Source: Priapulus caudatus (lineage: Eukaryota > Priapulida > Priapulimorpha > Priapulimorphida > Priapulidae). Taken from it: DNA of 42,658 bases. The notes beneath the pieces were generated by a model. It had not been told where the DNA came from, ran no database searches, and saw only the letters and a list, made by a program, of their open reading frames with translations. Within the stretch, counting starts at the first letter, position 1, and every line of letters starts with the position of its first letter. Below are positions 38,601 through 42,658 of the stretch, piece after piece. The stretch covers positions 1,905 through 44,562 of the forward strand of contig NW_014579523.1 in NCBI RefSeq assembly GCF_000485595.1. The letters run 5' to 3'. Both the position numbers and the translations under genes were made by a program.

Positions 38601-40549
38601 TATTGTTGTTGTTTTGTTTTGCTATTTGCCGTGTAGGCCCTGCAAACAGAATACATCTACTGCATCTTCTGCATGTCGTACTGTGGTGGCGCTAGGGGTG
38701 ACCACACTGGATTTTCCCACGCGCTGTGGTTAGCACGTGGAATTTATTTGTTGCGGGATCATTTTTCGCTCCTACCGCGAAGGTAGGACGGTGATGCAGT
38801 AACAGGAAAACCCAGAGTGAAATGAACGCAAGTCTTTTATAGTAGTTATACAACTGATAGATTTATTCAACATATACGGGTAACATGAATAACACAACAC
38901 TCACTGCACGTCTCTCGAATATAGCGTCTAGATATATATATGTATTGCTCGAGCCACGTTTACGTTATCTCGATCGTTAGGCGATTACACGTTTACTTCT
39001 CTTAGCTTTTCTATAGGTTAATATTGTAGCCGTCTCTGTCTCTCCCGGTCGTGTGCTTCGCGGCTCGCCGCGAGTTCGTGGGTTGGCCGTGTGTCTCCCT
39101 GTCGTGTGCTTCGCGGCTCGCCGCGAGTTCGTGGGTTGGCCGTGTGTCTCCCTGTCGTGTGTCGGCTATAGCCTCCTTAGTATATATAAGGTATACCTTC
39201 TCGGCGTAGTCCGGCTCGCAACGGTGTGTGTGCGTGCTCTCCCTCCGACGGTGTGTGTGCGTGCTTTCCCTCCGACGGTGTGTGTGTGCGTGCTCTCCCT
39301 TCGACGGTGTGTGTGCGTGCGTGCGTGCGTGCGTGCGTTTGTCCGTTTGTCCGTTCGTCCGTTCGTTTGTTCGTTCGTTCGTTCGTGTTCGTGTCCGTTC
39401 GTTCGTTCGTTCGTTCGTTTGCTTGTTCGTGTCTGTCCGTTCGTGTTCGTTCGTCCCTTCGTGTTCGTGTCCGTTCGTTCGTTTGCTCGTTTGTTCGTAT
39501 CTGTCCGTTCGTGCTCGTTCGTTCGTATCTGTCCGTTCGTGTTCGTTCGTTTGTTTGTATCTGTCCGAAGACTGACTGATTTTACCATGGGATCTCGGCT
39601 GCTTATATAGGAGCCCGCGGTGACGTAGGATACCGGCGGCGCCTCCCTGTCCCGTGCCGGTGTCAGAAGTGATGGACTACGTCGGGTGCCTGGCCGTTGT
39701 CCCCCCTCGTTTAACACGTGTACAGGTGATGCAACCCCCTTGGTTGAGTATACGCACGAGCGTCGTACCCCCTTGTCTGCCACGTGCTCGCTGGCGCCAC
39801 TCTCTCTCCCTGCGCGCGTACGTGAGGGTGCCATTCCCTGACCTCCCACATCGGCTGCTTACGGGAGCCCCCTTCCCTCAGAAAAACTCTCCATCTCTGT
39901 TGCGGTGGTTGGTCTGGTTGTATGACGTCATCTCCCCTGAACTCTCCACAACTCTTCACTCCCCCCCTGAAATCTCCACAGTACGAGGCGACTAAAAGAA
40001 GGTGGCACGCCCTGACATCACTCCATTGCTTGTGCATTATTTGCAAGTGCACCATTTCGACTTCTTAGTAAGTGGAGCCTGTCAACGCCCCATATGGGCA
40101 TACCATTTATGACGTTCCAGTTTGGCTTTGTCCGGAGGGGCAGTGACGTAACAGCCTCTTGTGTGACTTTGCCAATCTCAATCAGCTACATTTTCCGGTG
40201 CGAGAGGGCCTCTATCGCGAGGAGTCATCCGCATTCGCGTTCCTTCCTCTTTGCGCGATGTTCTTGGTAGGCCTACTCCCGGAGTGGCGGATGGTTGTAT
40301 TTTTATTTGGGGGTGGGGGGGCTCCACTACAATCCAATTCCTTCCAATAATCCTATCTTACAAGCAATGGTTTGGTGTTAGGTAAGTGTGTCATTAGGAA
40401 AACAAGAAATTGTTTAATGTTGGTTAATTGTTTATGGTTAAATGTTCGTTATTCGTTTATTGTTTAATGTTGTGTGTTTATATGTTTTCTGTGTTTTAGA
40501 ACTACACTTTGTGACATCAAGTCACGAAAGTAATTTGCGGTGGGAGTGA
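38601..40549. other. non-coding, simple repeats
   Basis: Nothing gene-like. 39050-39162 has two copies of a 53-bp unit and part of a third, each with the palindrome TCGCGGCTCGCCGCGA. 39309-39556 is a degenerate (CGTT/CGTC)n tetranucleotide tract that yields long but meaningless open frames on both strands. 40390-40480 is rich in TTGTTTAATG. Confidence 0.5.
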
Positions 40550-41153
40550 TGTAATAGTGCCCAGTTAATTTGTAGAGTAGTAGAGTAATTAACTAGAAAG
40601 TGTTCATGGTAAAATTGTATATGTGGCTAGCTGGGGAGCCAACACCCAGTATGTTAAATCTACTGTAGACGCACACCCGGACCTGTGTAGGCAGAATTCG
40701 GAGAACACAGGATGTGCGCATTTGAGTAACCTAGTACACGTGAGTGGAACATGATTGTAAAATGTCAACTCGATCTTAGGCACGTGTTAACTTGATCTTA
40801 GGTGAGAACCTGTACACGTGTATGTCGCATGGTCCCACACGTGAGTAGAATAAGATGACGTAACCTGGTTAGTTATATATATATGACACACCTTGGAAGC
40901 TCGAGAGTTCTCTCCTTGTACACGAACATATATTCACTGTGTTGAAAAGAATGACAGACGGACTGACGGACTAAAAGACTGACAGAAGGACGGACGGACG
41001 AACGGACAGAGGCATATATTGTGTTGTTACATTTCTGGACTCTTGCTCATGATCGAGTGTACCGTGAGCAATAATAAATTACTGTGCGTGGAAAACTCAT
41101 TCATGGATTTAATTGTGTTTAATCATTAGTATTATCTTCGCTACTACGCCACA
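40550..41153 (+). repeat. possible solo LTR
   Basis: A TATA run (40874-40884) is followed at about 190 bases by AATAAA (41073-41078), with GA-rich GACGGAC repeats between them. The stretch can be bounded by TG (40550) and CA (41152-41153). Promoter and polyadenylation signal so close together suggest an LTR. No second copy or target duplication was found. Confidence 0.3.
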
Positions 41154-41315
41154 TCAGACACAGAGACAAGACTGACATCTCCCTCAAGCTCACCGCAAAC
41201 ACGAAACGAAACAACGGGTTAAGAACAATTAATAACACAACGCAAGGTTTAGAAAACTCCATCAGACTATACGATCACATCAACTGACACACCGAACTGA
41301 AACGTAATTCGACCC

Positions 41316-41357
<42 letters not shown>

Positions 41358-42548
41358 CACGCACGTACGCAAACACACACAAGCACACAAGCACACACAT
41401 ACTCGCGCGCGTACAAACGCCTTCAAAGACACACGCACGCACGCACGCACGAGAACGCATGCGCAAAAGCACAAACTAGAACGATTGTCCCAGATTGGCT
41501 GTGTTCTATGGTAAGATTTTAGCCTGACGCAACAAAATACCACAAAATGGGCGCGAGATACGAGTCGCATGATGTGATAACGGGGGTTCTTAAGCAGAAA
41601 CGCAAGAGTTGTAAAACAAACAATGTTCAAACGTCGCTTTGCTTTTTTATTCAGCGAGACGAAAATAATAATAATTATTTGCAAGCGTGCCATGCCGCGG
41701 AAACGTGTTTATATACACGTAGGCTTATAAATTTCGCATTTCTTTTTGCGAAACATCTCTTATCTATCTCGCGACTTGGTGAAATGACAGCGTATACGTA
41801 GTCACGTCATCTACGCACGCACGCACGCAGGCACACTTGCACCTCCCGCGCGCACGCACGCGCACACTTTCACCTCCCGCGTGCACGCACGCGCACACTT
41901 TCATCTCCCGCGCGCACGCACGCACGCACACTTGCACCTCCGCGAGCACGCACACACATTCACGCATGCCCGAATGCATGTCGGCACGCTTGCAAGCACG
42001 CACGCACGCACGCACGCACGAGCAGTTGCACCTACCCGCGCACGCTGGCACATTTACGCATGTCCGAACGCATGTAGGCACGCACGCAGGCACGCACGCA
42101 GGCACGCACGCACGCGCGCACATACAAGTCCAACACCTGCCGCGGGTACACGCACGCGCACATGCCGCGGGTACACGCACGCACACTTGCGTTTAAAGAA
42201 AGCATAGGGGACGCGCGCATATACGCACAATCTATAAGCGGATCATTGCAGCTGATTTTTTAGTCGTAACTGCAGAAGATGTTTGCTTGCTTGATAAGAA
42301 TAGTCAGCAGTTGGGGCTACGTAACCGAGCCGGGTCGCGGGATGGCAGGTAGACATGAGTTAATCGGGTGAGTCAACGTGAAATGACAAGTGCGATAATG
42401 CTATTATGAGCGATGGCTCGATTTATTAGCTCACACGAACTCAACTCATAAGAAATTTGGTGAGTAGAAAAATCCACGTACTGACTCCGTGATATAGAGC
42501 CTTTATATAGTATGAGAAATCGCAGTAACGCCATTTAAGGAGGAAGTT

Positions 42549-42606
<58 letters not shown>

Positions 42607-42658
42607 CGCGAGAGCGAGATAGAGAGAGAGAGCGAGAGAGAGAGAGAAAAAAAAGAGA
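41154..42658. repeat. CA, CGCA and GA simple repeats, no gene
   Basis: 41319-41354 is (CA)n. About 41810-42190 is a (GCAC/ACGC)n tract organised into blocks of roughly 40 bp separated by CTTGCACCTCC-like phrases. 42553-42658 is a (GA)n tract running to the end. Open frames in these regions are repeat translations and were ignored. 41540-41800 and 42190-42550 hold nothing recognisable. Confidence 0.7.

Noticed and set aside
39053..39849. Long open frames on both strands (185 and 227 codons)
   Set aside because: They are translations of the CGTT/CGTC repeat and carry low-complexity Arg/Thr/Val/Phe runs.
41319..41354. CRISPR-like or regulatory array
   Set aside because: Plain dinucleotide repeat without spacers.
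41280..41693. 137-codon frame on the minus strand
   Set aside because: Half of it is (GT)n translation (Cys-Val runs) and the rest shows no motif.
41764..42220. Cys/Ala/Val/Arg-rich and His/Thr-rich frames
   Set aside because: They come from the GCAC/ACGC simple repeat on both strands.

Overview
The window reads as repeat-dense genomic DNA of an invertebrate animal, most likely marine. The grounds are: Helitrons with a C-terminal endonuclease, Ty3/Gypsy, PIF/Harbinger and Penelope-like remnants, a (CCCTAA)n tract that fits a TTAGGG telomere, one spliced-looking HECT exon, no bacterial operon structure, and assembly gaps (25 N at 22796-22820 and a single n at 11489). The species cannot be fixed from this; a TTAGGG telomere argues against most arthropods and nematodes. 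Almost every coding segment belongs to a mobile element, and most are broken by stops and frameshifts.

Layout. 1-2197: a DNA-transposon end with its TIR at 324-355, then non-coding DNA. 2198-7912 (minus): Helitron copy A (cysteine protease, coiled coil, Cys-rich/DUF6570-like region, HUH Rep, PIF1-type helicase, AP-endonuclease-like domain). 8863-10640: decayed PIF/Harbinger element. 10600-11040: Penelope-type GIY-YIG remnant. 11490-18040 (minus): two partial Helitron copies in head-to-tail order with a negative-strand RNA virus polymerase (L) fragment between them (13715-15467), open over 593 codons. 19212-19406: a HECT-domain exon. 20144-21726: a TIR element full of TACGTT motifs, with a captured exon and a 312-bp hAT-like element that carries telomeric repeats. 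21727-22795: 3' end of a non-LTR element. 22821-25972: Gypsy-1. 27735-28270: MITE-like repeat. 28580-38600: Gypsy-2, split by two insertions: a 4945-bp fold-back DNA transposon (29544-34488, exact 3-bp GTG target duplication) and Gypsy-3 (about 35165-37460, minus, with one LTR and a tRNA-His-like primer site). 38600-42658: simple repeats and a possible solo LTR.

Two loci stand out. The first is the L fragment at a Helitron/Helitron junction: its start and stop codons come from Helitron DNA, yet it has stayed open while its neighbours decayed. The second is the fold-back element: its left arm is an inverted copy of the 3' end of its own gene (CXC domain plus terminus), the sense gene has lost that same part, and the clean target duplication implies that the palindromic form itself moved. 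It encodes an XPG/FEN-like nuclease and is tentatively Academ-like.
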